The notes under the pieces are model-generated. The model saw nothing but the letters and a program-made list of their open reading frames with translations, did no database searches and was not told the origin of the DNA. From NCBI GenBank assembly GCA_902610675.1, contig CACLWP010000001.1:56372-120371 (forward strand): 64,000 nt of DNA. The letters run 5' to 3'. The stretch's first letter is position 1. Each line of letters begins with the position of its first letter. Both the position numbers and the translations under genes were made by a program. Shown here piece by piece: positions 25,960-35,303 of this stretch. The DNA comes from an uncultured Pelagibacteraceae bacterium. GTDB taxonomy: Bacteria; Pseudomonadota; Alphaproteobacteria; Pelagibacterales; Pelagibacteraceae.

Positions 25960-26506
25960 GAAAATTTCGTTAAAAGAAAAAAGGGAAGATTATTCAGGAT
26001 TACAGGAAAGAATTAATAAACTAAAAGAGAAATACAGATTACTTCGAGATCAAAAAATCAAAGAAAGAGTTGAGGCGCTAGGTGTTAAACTTCAAGGTGA
26101 TGAGGATAGAGAAACTTTATTAGAAAAAGAAAAGGAATATACTTTAGCAAGACAAAAAATTGAATTTGCACTTGAAAGTTTTTATAGAAGTGCGAGCAGT
26201 TTAGTTTTTCAACTAAATAAAAGACATATTACAAGAGACATGTCCATTTTCCGATGTATAGATAGACGATTTGAAACTGGAGAAGTTTTTATTAAGTGGG
26301 ATGAGTCATCAGATGATGAGTGGTTACTACTAATTTATATCAAAAATAATTCTCCGGATGAAGGAATCGTTATTGAAGATAAAACAAATCCAGAAAAAAA
26401 TTTTTCTCATGAGTTCAAAAATGTAGATATTTTTAAAGCCTCTGACACTATGGTAGACTCTTTAACACAACTCATTGCGAGGAAGAGGGCTAAAAATGAT
26501 AATTAA
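25949..26506 (+). pseudogene. C-terminal part of the same coiled-coil gene, in the shifted frame
   Basis: From 25949 the +1 frame is open for 185 codons to the stop at 26506. The first 70 residues are a heptad-like charged coiled coil (LQERINKLKEKYRLLRDQKI), then a short globular C-terminus with FRCIDRRFETGEVFIKWDES and DEWLLLIYIKNN. There is no ATG, GTG or TTG in frame before ATG 26240, so independent translation would lose the coiled coil; this favours one original gene of about 400 residues. The last 88 residues alone (26240-26506) could still be made as a small protein. Function not recognised. Confidence 0.7.
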
Positions 26507-26536
26507 ATGTTCATAATAAATTAGGTATTATCTTTT

Positions 26537-26830
26537 ATGATTTTAGGTTCTACTTTTTTAATAATTCTATATTTAATTTTAAGATATGTTATTGCTTGGA
26601 TTACTTATTTTAATAATTTAGATCCAAGACTGGGTAATAGCACTTGGAGATTTACTTATGACTATCCAGTGGTTGGAGAAAGAGATATCTCTGATTTGGA
26701 TGACAAAGATTTTGTAAGACTTAGAAGAAAAAAAAATAAGATTATCTTATTAATGTATTCTCTAGTTTTAGTAATGTTTGTATCTTCTATGTCTTTGCTA
26801 AGTAAGTTTTTATTGTTTTTCTTTAGTTAG
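26537..26830 (+). CDS. Small predicted membrane protein, unknown function
   Basis: A 97-residue protein with a hydrophobic segment at each end (about residues 2-20 and 74-96) and a polar middle, containing DPRLGNSTWRFTYDYPVVG and a basic patch RLRRKKNK. The codon use matches its neighbours. The two-helix hairpin layout suggests an inner-membrane protein with the middle loop on one side. I do not recognise a family. Its 3' end overlaps the convergent DCC-type gene by eight bases. Confidence 0.6.
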   Translation: MILGSTFLIILYLILRYVIAWITYFNNLDPRLGNSTWRFTYDYPVVGERDISDLDDKDFVRLRRKKNKIILLMYSLVLVMFVSSMSLLSKFLLFFFS

Positions 26831-27176
26831 TTTTTTTTAATTGTTTCTTATTTTTAAGATAAAGAAAAAAGGCCACTATTTCATAAACAAATGAAAATAT
26901 GCTAAAAATTATTGGTAGCTTAAAAAAATTATAGAGAAATTTATATTTGGGCATTTTTTTCCATAATAATAAAAATGCTTCTGCGCCCCCCAAAATTTTT
27001 TCACCATCTTTAATATGAAGTCGTCTTAAGAGTTGTTTACTATCCTTAGAAGTTTCTTTTTCAGCTAACTCATTGTCTGTAATATCAACCCAATCGATCT
27101 CATTTATTTTCTGCTTTTTATAAAGATCAATTTCAGCCTTACAAATTTTACAAGAATTATTAAAATAAACTTTCAT
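26823..27176 (-). CDS. DCC-family thiol-disulfide oxidoreductase (DUF393)
   Basis: A 117-residue thioredoxin-like protein of the DCC (DUF393) family. The family normally has DxxCxxC near the N-terminus; here it reads NSCKICKAEIDLY with Asn in place of the first Asp but both cysteines kept (residues 9 and 12). IDWVDITDN, RLHIKDGEKILGGAEAFLLLW and a C-terminal hydrophobic segment (about 93-110) follow the family pattern. The role of this family in redox chemistry is inferred. Single gene, divergent from tldD. Confidence 0.82.
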   Translation of the reverse strand: MKVYFNNSCKICKAEIDLYKKQKINEIDWVDITDNELAEKETSKDSKQLLRRLHIKDGEKILGGAEAFLLLWKKMPKYKFLYNFFKLPIIFSIFSFVYEIVAFFLYLKNKKQLKKTN

Positions 27177-27273
27177 TGTAATAAGTTAATTTATTACCAA
27201 TTTACATAATATATGTACATGCGTAAAATACGCTAGTTGAAAATTACATAAAACAATCTATTAAATATTACTT

Positions 27274-28686
27274 ATGAGTAATTTTTTCGAAAAATCCGAC
27301 TTATCTAGAAATGAGGCTGAAAACATAATCTCAGACACTTTACAAAAATGTGATGACGGCGAATTGTACTTAGAAAATTCAAAATCTGAAACAATTTTAT
27401 TAGACGATAATAAGATAAAAAATTCTAGTTATAATTCAGATTTAGGATTTGGATTTAGAGCTATTTCTGGTGAAGTAGTTGCTTATTCTCACTCTAATGA
27501 AATTTCAAAAGAGTCTTTAAAGCAGTCCTCACAAAATCTAAAGTCAACACTAAAATCTGTTAAAGGTTCTTATAACCATGAAATCCCGAAATCGAATAAA
27601 AAATATTACGACAATATTAATCCAATTGAACAAAAATCTCTTAACGAAAAAATTGATATACTCAATGATGTAAATAATTATTTACGCTCTAAAGACGGCA
27701 ATGTTAAACAGGTCACAGCTAATTTTTTGGGTGAGCAAAAGTCTATAGAAATAATTAGATCTGGTGGAGAGACCTTATCAGATGTTCGCCCCTTAATAAG
27801 ATTTAACGTTTCAGTTATGCTTGAAAAAGATGGCAGAAAAGAAACAGGTGTATATGGCGTTGGCGGAAGACAATCTTACGACTCTTATCTGAAAGATGAT
27901 AATTGGAAAAGTGTTTGTGATGAGGCCTTAAGAATAGCAACAGTAAATTTAGAAAGCAAACCAGCTCCAGCTGGTGAGATGAAAGTTGTGTTAGGCCCTG
28001 GTTGGCCAGCAATATTAATTCATGAAGCTGTAGGTCACGGTTTAGAGGGAGACTTTAATAGAAAGAAAACTTCAGCGTTTCATAATTTGATGGGCCAAAG
28101 GGTTGCGAGCGAGGGAGTTACAATTGTTGATGATGGTACTATTGATAATAGAAGAGGTAGTCTTACAATTGATGATGAAGGAACACCAACAGAAAAAACT
28201 GTTTTAATTGAAAATGGGATTTTGAAAAATTTCATGCAAGATCGATTAAATGCACGTTTGATGAATACTAGATCTACGGGAAGTGGAAGAAGAGAAAATT
28301 ATAGACATATTGTTTTACCAAGAATGAGAAACACAATGATGCAAAGTGGTAATCAAACTCAAGATGAGATGATCAGATCTGTTGATAAAGGTATTTTTGC
28401 AGTTAGTTTTGGCGGAGGACAAGTTGACATTACATCTGGAAAATTTGTATTCAATTGTACAGAGGCTTATGAAATTGTTAATGGTAAAATTGGATCACCA
28501 ATAAAAGGTGCAACTTTAATTGGAGACGGTCCTTCAATTCTAAAAGAAGTTTCTATGGTAGGGAATGATATGATGATGGATCCTGGCATTGGAACATGTG
28601 GTAAAGCTGGACAAGGCGTTCCAGTAGGTGTTGCGCAACCATCTATATTAATCAATAAGATGACTGTGGGTGGTACCAAACTTTAA
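27274..28686 (+). CDS. tldD: Metalloprotease TldD
   Basis: A 470-residue subunit of the heterodimeric TldD/TldE protease. The zinc site is in HEAVGHGLEGD (about residues 250-260), an HExxxH motif with the downstream Cys region GTCGKAG near the C-terminus. The family regions GFGFRAISGEVVAYSHSNE and MNTRSTGSGRRENYRHIVLP are present. TldD/E trims unfolded peptides, removes leader peptides of some RiPPs and degrades the CcdA antitoxin in E. coli. The stop is followed immediately by the partner gene pmbA, so stoichiometric expression is expected. Confidence 0.95.
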   Translation: MSNFFEKSDLSRNEAENIISDTLQKCDDGELYLENSKSETILLDDNKIKNSSYNSDLGFGFRAISGEVVAYSHSNEISKESLKQSSQNLKSTLKSVKGSYNHEIPKSNKKYYDNINPIEQKSLNEKIDILNDVNNYLRSKDGNVKQVTANFLGEQKSIEIIRSGGETLSDVRPLIRFNVSVMLEKDGRKETGVYGVGGRQSYDSYLKDDNWKSVCDEALRIATVNLESKPAPAGEMKVVLGPGWPAILIHEAVGHGLEGDFNRKKTSAFHNLMGQRVASEGVTIVDDGTIDNRRGSLTIDDEGTPTEKTVLIENGILKNFMQDRLNARLMNTRSTGSGRRENYRHIVLPRMRNTMMQSGNQTQDEMIRSVDKGIFAVSFGGGQVDITSGKFVFNCTEAYEIVNGKIGSPIKGATLIGDGPSILKEVSMVGNDMMMDPGIGTCGKAGQGVPVGVAQPSILINKMTVGGTKL

Positions 28687-30003
28687 ATGGTTAAAGAACA
28701 AGAATTTTTGGAGAAAAAAGCATCATATTGCTTAGGTTTAGCGAAGAAACTAGGTGCAACAGGGTCAAGTGTTGTTGTAAAGAATTTGGTCTCTGAAACT
28801 GTAAATTTTAGAAATAAAAAATTAGATGAGTCTAATAGGTCAGATGATCTAGGTATAAGCATCACTACTTACATTGGTAAAAAAAAATCATCAATATCCT
28901 CTTCAAATTTGCTTAATGACAATTTAAATGTTTTGATCGACAAATGTGTTGAGACTACAAAGAATACTCCTGAGGATGAATTTAATTCTTTACCAGACAG
29001 AGATTTATTAGCAAAAAAAGTCAAAGATTTAGATCTTTATGATGATACTCATATAGAGAATGATCAAAAAATAAGTTACCTAAAAAAATTAGAGGATGCT
29101 GCTTCCCATGATAAAAAAATTGTTAATACCGAGTCTAGTTTTACTCAAAATAAATCAAATTTTATTTTAGCTAATACAGAAGGTTTTTGCGATGGTTACA
29201 AAACATCTTCATTTACAGCATCAAGTGTAACGGTTGCTAAAGATGAAAAAAGTATGGAGAGAGATTATGAATATTCTAGCAAATGTTTCCTTAAAGATCT
29301 GGATGATGCAGATGAATTAGGCAAGTTAGCTGCTGACCAAACTATTAGAAAATTAGGTCCACAAAAAATTGGGAGTGAAAAAATTGCAATAATTTTCGAT
29401 AAAAGAATAGCCGCGGGAATGTTAAGAACTTTTGCGAGTGCTATTTCTTCATCAGCTATATCAAGAGGAACCTCTTTTTTAAAGGATACAGTTAATCAAA
29501 AAATATTTTCAGATAAAATTAATGTATTTGATAAACCTGATATGCTTAAAGGTTTAGGCTCAAGAAATTTTGATAGCGAGGGAGTAAAGACCGATACACT
29601 TAAACTAGTGGATCAAGGAATTTTAAAACATTATCTTATTGACACTTACAATGGAAAAAAATTAAATCTCAAATCTAATGGAAGATGTGGAGGGACAAGT
29701 AATCTTTATTTTGAAAATGGAAATATTAATTTTAATGATTTACTGAATTCAAATTCAAAAAGTCTTTATATTACAGAAACCATAGGCCATGGAAGTAACA
29801 TTGTTACTGGAGATTATTCAGTAGGTGCAACTGGGTTTTTAGTTGAAAATGGAGAGTTTAAGTATCCAATTAATGAAATTACCATAGCAGGTAACTTTAA
29901 AGACATGTTTCAAAATATTACTTTAGCAGATGACTTGGAGTTTAAATATGCAACTAATTCACCAACTATGTTGATAGAGGGAATGGTTGTTGCTGGTAAA
30001 TGA
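28687..30003 (+). CDS. pmbA: TldE/PmbA protease subunit
   Basis: A 438-residue TldE (PmbA) subunit, partner of TldD. It lacks the HExxxH zinc motif, as expected for this half. Family landmarks are KNLVSETVNFRNKKLDESNR, SRGTSFLKDTVNQKIFSD, GRCGGTSNLYF and GDYSVGATGFLVENGE, in the usual order. It starts directly after the tldD stop and overlaps the FAD protein gene by four bases (ATGA). The pair is widely kept even in reduced genomes. Confidence 0.94.
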   Translation: MVKEQEFLEKKASYCLGLAKKLGATGSSVVVKNLVSETVNFRNKKLDESNRSDDLGISITTYIGKKKSSISSSNLLNDNLNVLIDKCVETTKNTPEDEFNSLPDRDLLAKKVKDLDLYDDTHIENDQKISYLKKLEDAASHDKKIVNTESSFTQNKSNFILANTEGFCDGYKTSSFTASSVTVAKDEKSMERDYEYSSKCFLKDLDDADELGKLAADQTIRKLGPQKIGSEKIAIIFDKRIAAGMLRTFASAISSSAISRGTSFLKDTVNQKIFSDKINVFDKPDMLKGLGSRNFDSEGVKTDTLKLVDQGILKHYLIDTYNGKKLNLKSNGRCGGTSNLYFENGNINFNDLLNSNSKSLYITETIGHGSNIVTGDYSVGATGFLVENGEFKYPINEITIAGNFKDMFQNITLADDLEFKYATNSPTMLIEGMVVAGK

Positions 30004-30971
30004 ATGAATTTTGTATAATTGGTTCTGGAATTTCTGGGGCCACAATTGCAAATCTTCTTAATAAAAAATATTCAGTAATTCTGTTCGATAAAGCAAGAGG
30101 TCCGGGAGGTCGTGCATCTTTTAAAAGAATAAAAGGCAAAACAGGTTTTGATCATGGTACCCAATATATTTCACCAAAAACTACAGAATTTAAAAAATTT
30201 ACTAAAAATTTAATAAAAAAAAGAATTTTAAAGGTATGGAGTGGTAAACACGTTTTTCTTAATTCAAAAAAAAAAGAGGATAAAAAACACCTGAAAATAA
30301 TAGGTAAAAACGGGAACAATGATATTAGCAAATATTTATTAAAGAAAATTAATTGTAACTATCATAGTGAATTAAAAAAAATTTATTATAAAAATAAACT
30401 CTGGTATTTGTTATTTGATGATGGAAAATTCAAATCTTTTAAAAACCTAATTTTGACTTGTCCTTTTCCACAATTAAAAAAACTCTCTAAAAAATTCATA
30501 AATAATTCTTTTTTAAGTAAATCTATAAAAATGGATGCAAATATTACTACTATGATTGCTATAAAAAAGATTAGGAATTCAAATAGCAGCTATCTTTTTG
30601 AAGATCCAATTCTTGGTTGGGCTGGAAATGAAAACTCAAAAAAAAGGTTCAAATCAAAATACGATTTATGGACTCTTCAAAGTACATTTAAGTGGGCAAA
30701 TAAAAAAATTAATAAAAACAAAAATAACAAAAAAGAAAATTCAAAGATTATGATTGATAAATTTTTTAAACTTTCAAATATCAAAAAAACAAAAATTTAT
30801 TATTCACTTAATCACGGTTGGAGATTTTCCTCAAATTCAAGACCATTTAAAATTAAGAGCTATTGGGATCCAAGGAAAAGATTAGGTGTTTGTGCCGATT
30901 GGTTTGTAGGACCTAGATTAGAGTCCGGATGGATAAGTGCACATGATTTATTTAAAAAAATCTCAAGATAA
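30000..30971 (+). CDS. FAD-dependent amine-oxidase/renalase-like protein
   Basis: A 323-residue flavoprotein. The N-terminal dinucleotide fold CIIGSGISGATIANLL is followed by FDKARGPGGRASFKR and GFDHGTQYI, the renalase-like FAD-oxidoreductase pattern; the C-terminal GVCADWFVGPRLESGWISAH is the second FAD-binding motif. The middle, substrate-binding part is very lysine-rich. Such proteins are conserved in alphaproteobacteria but their substrate is unknown. It overlaps pmbA by four bases, which suggests co-translation rather than a shared pathway. Confidence 0.85.
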   Translation: MNEFCIIGSGISGATIANLLNKKYSVILFDKARGPGGRASFKRIKGKTGFDHGTQYISPKTTEFKKFTKNLIKKRILKVWSGKHVFLNSKKKEDKKHLKIIGKNGNNDISKYLLKKINCNYHSELKKIYYKNKLWYLLFDDGKFKSFKNLILTCPFPQLKKLSKKFINNSFLSKSIKMDANITTMIAIKKIRNSNSSYLFEDPILGWAGNENSKKRFKSKYDLWTLQSTFKWANKKINKNKNNKKENSKIMIDKFFKLSNIKKTKIYYSLNHGWRFSSNSRPFKIKSYWDPRKRLGVCADWFVGPRLESGWISAHDLFKKISR

Positions 30972-30972
30972 A

Positions 30973-31653
30973 TTAATTAAAATTTTTAACTTTATATTCC
31001 CAGTTACCCATTCTCGAATATGACACTTTTAATATCATTAAATTTTTGCGATCATACCAAATATCAAAATCTAATCTTTTATCTCTCGGTATATTCATAT
31101 CTTTAGATTTCAGCGTAAAATGATCAACATCGTAAACCTTTCCATAAAGATCTATTTTTTCTTTACCTAAAAAAGTTACTACTTGATCCTTTATACTCCC
31201 TGAAATAGGACTTATTTGAGAACTTGCTTGTAAAACTTTATGATTCCACCAATTTCCAATCACGTTATCGGCTAAGGCTTCTCCATTATAAGAAGAACCT
31301 TTGATATCAAATTTCTTATTTTTTTTATCAAATGTTAAATTTACGAATTTTTTTTTCTCATTTTGTAGAGTTTTTGAGTTATAAGAAACTAATTGATCTT
31401 TGATATATTTTTCTTCACTATAGCCCTCGACTTGGAAAACTGTTGCTCCTAAAAGCTTCACTACAAACTTAATTTGATTTGTAACCATAGTTTCATCCCC
31501 ATCTCTATTGAAAAAATAATGATTATAACCAATAAGCTCACCATTTCGGTAAATCTCCATCTCAATTTTCTTGTATTTAATGTAATGTCCAATATGAGCA
31601 ATTGTATTTGAGGGATAAACTAAGAGAAATAAAATGACTATAATTTTTTTCAT
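30973..31653 (-). CDS. Predicted exported protein, DUF6134-like
   Basis: A 226-residue protein with an N-terminal signal peptide (about residues 1-19, cleavage near the Ala-His step) and no further membrane segment. The rest is predicted beta-rich, with IEMEIYRNGELIGYNHYFF, TVFQVEGYSEEKYIKDQLV, NWWNHKVLQ and a C-terminal IWYDRKNLMILKVSYSRMG. The pattern matches the DUF6134 family of exported proteins. It probably works in the periplasm; no function is known. Single gene, convergent with the FAD protein gene and divergent from the YczE-like gene. Confidence 0.72.
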   Translation of the reverse strand: MKKIIVILFLLVYPSNTIAHIGHYIKYKKIEMEIYRNGELIGYNHYFFNRDGDETMVTNQIKFVVKLLGATVFQVEGYSEEKYIKDQLVSYNSKTLQNEKKKFVNLTFDKKNKKFDIKGSSYNGEALADNVIGNWWNHKVLQASSQISPISGSIKDQVVTFLGKEKIDLYGKVYDVDHFTLKSKDMNIPRDKRLDFDIWYDRKNLMILKVSYSRMGNWEYKVKNFN

Positions 31654-31703
31654 TTAACAACTAGTTTAATAGACTTTATTAACAATAGAAATAGCTTATT
31701 AAA

Positions 31704-32351
31704 ATGTTTTTAAAAATTAAAAAAATACCTAGGGTCAATTGGAGTTCAGATAAGCCTTATAATTTTAAACCAAAATTCTCTACATTATTTTTTTTATGTT
31801 TTGGTCTGATGTTATTTGGTCTCGGAGAAGGTTTATTGATTGTATCTTTTACTGGTGCTTCTCCTTGGAGTGTTTTAGCACAAGGTATTTCGTTGAATGT
31901 TAACTTAAGTATAGGAACAATAACATTTTTGATTAGTGTTACAGTTTTAATTTTGTGGATACCACTTGGCCAAAAGCCAGGAATGGGGACAATATTAAAT
32001 GCAATAATAATTGCATTGATGATTGATCTTTGTATAAAATTTGTTCCAACCCCCTCTAATTACTTATATCAATTAATTTTAGCAATAATTTCAGTAATTA
32101 CAGTTGGGATTGGTGGAGGTATTTATTTGGTATCTAATCTTGGAGCAGGACCAAGAGATGGCCTAATGATTGGTCTTCAAAAAAAAACAAACTTACCGGT
32201 CGCTGCTGTTAGAGCATTTTTAGAGATATCTGTTGTTAGTATCGGATGGTATTTAGGCGGAACTGTAGGAGTAGGAACTCTATTATTTGCCTTTGGAATT
32301 GGTCCTTGTGTTGCTTTAGGTTTGTATTTAGTTAATAAAATTTTTGATTAG
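31704..32351 (+). CDS. YczE/YitT-like membrane protein
   Basis: A 215-residue membrane protein with about five or six transmembrane segments. The N-terminal loop FGLGEGLLIVSFTGASPWSV and the conserved VSNLGAGPRDGLMIGLQKKT segment (about residues 146-165) are typical of the YczE/YyaS/YitT family; function of the family is not established. Its last four bases overlap the convergent typA gene. Gene length and codon use are ordinary for the window. Confidence 0.82.
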   Translation: MFLKIKKIPRVNWSSDKPYNFKPKFSTLFFLCFGLMLFGLGEGLLIVSFTGASPWSVLAQGISLNVNLSIGTITFLISVTVLILWIPLGQKPGMGTILNAIIIALMIDLCIKFVPTPSNYLYQLILAIISVITVGIGGGIYLVSNLGAGPRDGLMIGLQKKTNLPVAAVRAFLEISVVSIGWYLGGTVGVGTLLFAFGIGPCVALGLYLVNKIFD

Positions 32352-34174
32352 GCCGCGGCGCCAGATTTTTCACTTCTTTTTCTCTCATGTGGATCAAGTA
32401 TAGCTTTTCTAAGCCTACAAGACTCTGGAGTAATTTCTAAAGCCTCGTCGGTATTTAAAATACTTAATTGCTCTGCTATTGACATTTTTCTTACAGGAGT
32501 AAGAACAACGTTTTCATCAGTTCCTTGAGTTCTCATATTAGTTAGTTTTTTTCCTTTCATAACATTTATAATCATGTCACCAGGCTTTGGAGATAGTCCA
32601 ACAATCATACCAGGGTAAACAGGGTCGTTATGAGTTACAAACATCTCACCTCTTGCTTGTAAATTGAAAATTGCAAATGCTACAGCTTTACCTTTTTCCA
32701 TCGATATTAAAGCACCATTTCTTCTTCCTTCCATTTCTCCTTCAAAAGGACCATACCCATGAAATATTCTATTTATTACACCATTGCCTTTTGTAAGAGT
32801 AAGAAATCTACTTGTATAACCCATCAGACCTCTTGTTGGTGCGTGGAATATTAACCGTTTTTTATTTTTACCTGTATCTTTTAATTCTATTAATTTACCT
32901 TTTCTTCTATTCATTGAATCAATTATTTTTGATGAATATTCTTCATCAAGATCCATGGTAATTTCCTCTAGGGGCTCGAGTTTTTCACCTTTATCATTTT
33001 TTTTATATAAAACTTTAGGGGGGCTTACAGTCATCTCAAAACCTTCTCTTCTCATTTGTGTTAGTAAAATTTCCAACATTAGTTCACCCCTACCACTTAC
33101 CACAAAAGATTCATTTCCATCATTTTCTGAAAAAGTAATTCCAACATTGTTTTGTGCTTCTTGGATTAATCTATCTCTAATTTGTGTGCTAGTAAGTTTT
33201 TTGCCTTCCGTTCCAGCTAGAGGAGAAGTATTTACAGTAATTTTAATTGACATTGTTGGGGGGTCAATAGGGGTCGCAGCAATAGGTTCGATGACTTCAA
33301 GATCACAAATCGTGTCAGCAACATTTGCTTTCTTTAAACCAGCAACAATGACTATATCTCCTGCCTCTCCAACTTCAATTGGAACTTTTTTTGTACCTTC
33401 GTATCTAAAAATTTTTGTAAGTTTTCCCTCATCAACTTTTTCACCATTCAAATTGATTGCTTTTATAGATTGATTAGCTTTTGCAGTGCCTTGTGTAATT
33501 CTTCCAACTAAACTTCTTCCTAAAAAGCTGTCTGCATAAAGCAATGTTGATAACATAGCAAAAGGCTTTGATTTATCTAATTCAGCTGGTTTCACGTGAT
33601 TAATAATTTGATCTAACAATGGGTGTAGATTTTCTCTTGGACCATCAACTTCCTGATCTGCCCAACCGGATCTTCCACTTGCATATAAAACAGGAAAATC
33701 TAATTGTTCTTCATTAGCATCCAAACTTACAAATAGATCAAAAGTTTCATCTAAAACTTCATTAGCTCTTTGATCAGATTTATCTAATTTATTTATAACA
33801 ACAATTGGTTTTAAACCTTGTTTTAAAGCTTTTGATAATACAAATTTAGTTTGAGGCATTACTCCTTCAGCCGAGTCTATAAGCAATAAAGCACCATCAG
33901 CCATACTCAGCACTCTTTCTACCTCAGCAGCAAAGTCTCTGTGACCAGGGGTATCTATAATATTAATTCTTGAATTTTTCCAATTTATTGAAGCTGGTTT
34001 AGCTAAAATTGTAATTCCTCTTTCCTTTTCAAGCTCACCTGAGTCCATTAATCTTTCATCAACTACTTCATTATCTCTAAAAGAACCACTCTGTTTCATT
34101 AAATTATCAATTAGAGTAGTTTTGCCATGATCGACGTGGGCTATGATTGTGATGTTTCTGATATTATTGCTCAT
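32348..34174 (-). CDS. typA: Ribosome-binding GTPase TypA/BipA
   Basis: A 608-residue translational GTPase of full length. The G motifs are AHVDHGKTTL (G1), DTPGHRDF (G3) and NKLDKSD (G4); RGITI (G2) is near residue 54. Domains II-III and V follow, with the TypA-specific C-terminal region ending EITPESCRLRKAILDPHERKR. TypA binds the ribosome near the A site and helps 50S assembly and stress growth. Upstream is a gap of 316 bases on the map that holds one small minus-strand ORF. Confidence 0.97.
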   Translation of the reverse strand: MSNNIRNITIIAHVDHGKTTLIDNLMKQSGSFRDNEVVDERLMDSGELEKERGITILAKPASINWKNSRINIIDTPGHRDFAAEVERVLSMADGALLLIDSAEGVMPQTKFVLSKALKQGLKPIVVINKLDKSDQRANEVLDETFDLFVSLDANEEQLDFPVLYASGRSGWADQEVDGPRENLHPLLDQIINHVKPAELDKSKPFAMLSTLLYADSFLGRSLVGRITQGTAKANQSIKAINLNGEKVDEGKLTKIFRYEGTKKVPIEVGEAGDIVIVAGLKKANVADTICDLEVIEPIAATPIDPPTMSIKITVNTSPLAGTEGKKLTSTQIRDRLIQEAQNNVGITFSENDGNESFVVSGRGELMLEILLTQMRREGFEMTVSPPKVLYKKNDKGEKLEPLEEITMDLDEEYSSKIIDSMNRRKGKLIELKDTGKNKKRLIFHAPTRGLMGYTSRFLTLTKGNGVINRIFHGYGPFEGEMEGRRNGALISMEKGKAVAFAIFNLQARGEMFVTHNDPVYPGMIVGLSPKPGDMIINVMKGKKLTNMRTQGTDENVVLTPVRKMSIAEQLSILNTDEALEITPESCRLRKAILDPHERKRSEKSGAAA

Positions 34175-34259
34175 AAATTCTGGCTCTTATACATATTTAA
34201 AAGAATATTAAAACTCAAAAAAACTCATAACTGGCTTGAATAATTTTCAAAATTTAGGA

Positions 34260-34376
34260 TTAATTTGTCTTTTTTTGCTTATCTTTTTTAAGTTTTCTCT
34301 TTTCTTTAAAGCTTAATTTTGGTTTTTTTTTAACACTAGAATCTTTAAATGATTTTCCACTATAACGTTTTGACAT
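34260..34376 (-). CDS. Very small basic protein (38 residues), unknown
   Basis: A 38-codon ORF with ATG at 34376 (reverse strand) and stop at 34260. It encodes MSKRYSGKSFKDSSVKKK followed by a lysine-rich tail ending KKTN. Almost half the residues are Lys or Arg, so it could bind RNA or ribosomes; that is inference. No Shine-Dalgarno is evident. It lies in the largest gene-free gap of the window (34175-34490); the remaining parts of that gap are plain AT-rich sequence. The reading may be real because it starts with a well-formed coding segment and lies on the typA strand, but evidence is limited. Confidence 0.5.
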   Translation of the reverse strand: MSKRYSGKSFKDSSVKKKPKLSFKEKRKLKKDKQKKTN

Positions 34377-34490
34377 AATCAATATTATTTAAATTAGTAA
34401 TTATGTTTTTTTAATTTTTTTAGTGTAAGTAAACAAAAAAAAACATAATGTTTTATAAACTTAATTATATATAAAAAATAAACTATAGTA

Positions 34491-35252
34491 ATGATTTTTT
34501 GTCATCTTGGTGTTGGAGCGGCAGATTTAGATGTTGGGGCAAACAATAGATGTGGAGTTACAGAATTTATAAAACTTAAATTGCAAAATAAAAATTCCCA
34601 AAACTATGAAGTTTATCTTGTTGAAGCAAATCCAATCAATATTTCAAAAATTAAAACTAGTTATAAAAATTATTCGAATGTAAAAATATTTAACATCGGA
34701 GTTACTAGTGAAGATAAAAAAAAAATAAGATTTTACTATGCAGAAGATGATGCCCCTCATTATCAAACATGTTCAATGAGTGTTGATAGTGTTAAATTTC
34801 ATCATCCATCTTCGAAAATTTCATCATTTGAGATAGATGCTGTAAATACATCAAAATTTTTTGAACAAAATAATATAAAAAAAATTGATTATCTTTTTAT
34901 AGATTTGGAGGGAATTGATTTTGAAGTATTATCATCTATTAATTTCAAAAAAATTGATATTAGAAATATATCTATCGAATATATAAATTTAGAAAGTAAG
35001 AAGAAAAAAATGATAAATTTTCTTATAAATAGAGGTTTTTCATATTGTGGTTATGGTTATGATCACTCAAAATTTGATTTTTTATTTAAAAAAAAAATAA
35101 TTCTATGGAATATAATTTTGTCAAAATTTTTACACCTTCTAGACCATAGATATATTGAGTATTTTAATTATTTTATTTTTAGTAAAGAAATCAAAAGCAG
35201 TATTAGTCTTAAAATAATTTTAGAAAAAATTTTTAAAAGGCTATTTAATTAA
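34491..35252 (+). CDS. FkbM-family SAM-dependent methyltransferase
   Basis: A 253-residue methyltransferase. The SAM site is LDVGANNRCGVTEF (about residues 13-26; usual form DVGANxG) and the acidic strand end VYLVEANPINISKI (about 44-57); FIDLEGIDFEVL is the third FkbM motif. Upstream in frame a stop lies 12 bases before the ATG, so the start is secure, although the protein begins close to the SAM loop. FkbM proteins O-methylate sugars or polyketides; the acceptor here is unknown, possibly surface glycans. It is isolated between typA and groEL. Confidence 0.8.
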   Translation: MIFCHLGVGAADLDVGANNRCGVTEFIKLKLQNKNSQNYEVYLVEANPINISKIKTSYKNYSNVKIFNIGVTSEDKKKIRFYYAEDDAPHYQTCSMSVDSVKFHHPSSKISSFEIDAVNTSKFFEQNNIKKIDYLFIDLEGIDFEVLSSINFKKIDIRNISIEYINLESKKKKMINFLINRGFSYCGYGYDHSKFDFLFKKKIILWNIILSKFLHLLDHRYIEYFNYFIFSKEIKSSISLKIILEKIFKRLFN

Positions 35253-35303
35253 TAATATTATGAATATTCTTTTAAGATGGTTCATTACAATGTTTAAGAC
35301 GAG

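Noticed and set aside
32955..33473. 172-residue plus-strand ORF inside typA
   Set aside because: It is a frame shadow of the well-supported TypA gene; the translation is low-complexity Ser/Phe/Leu-rich without recognisable motifs.
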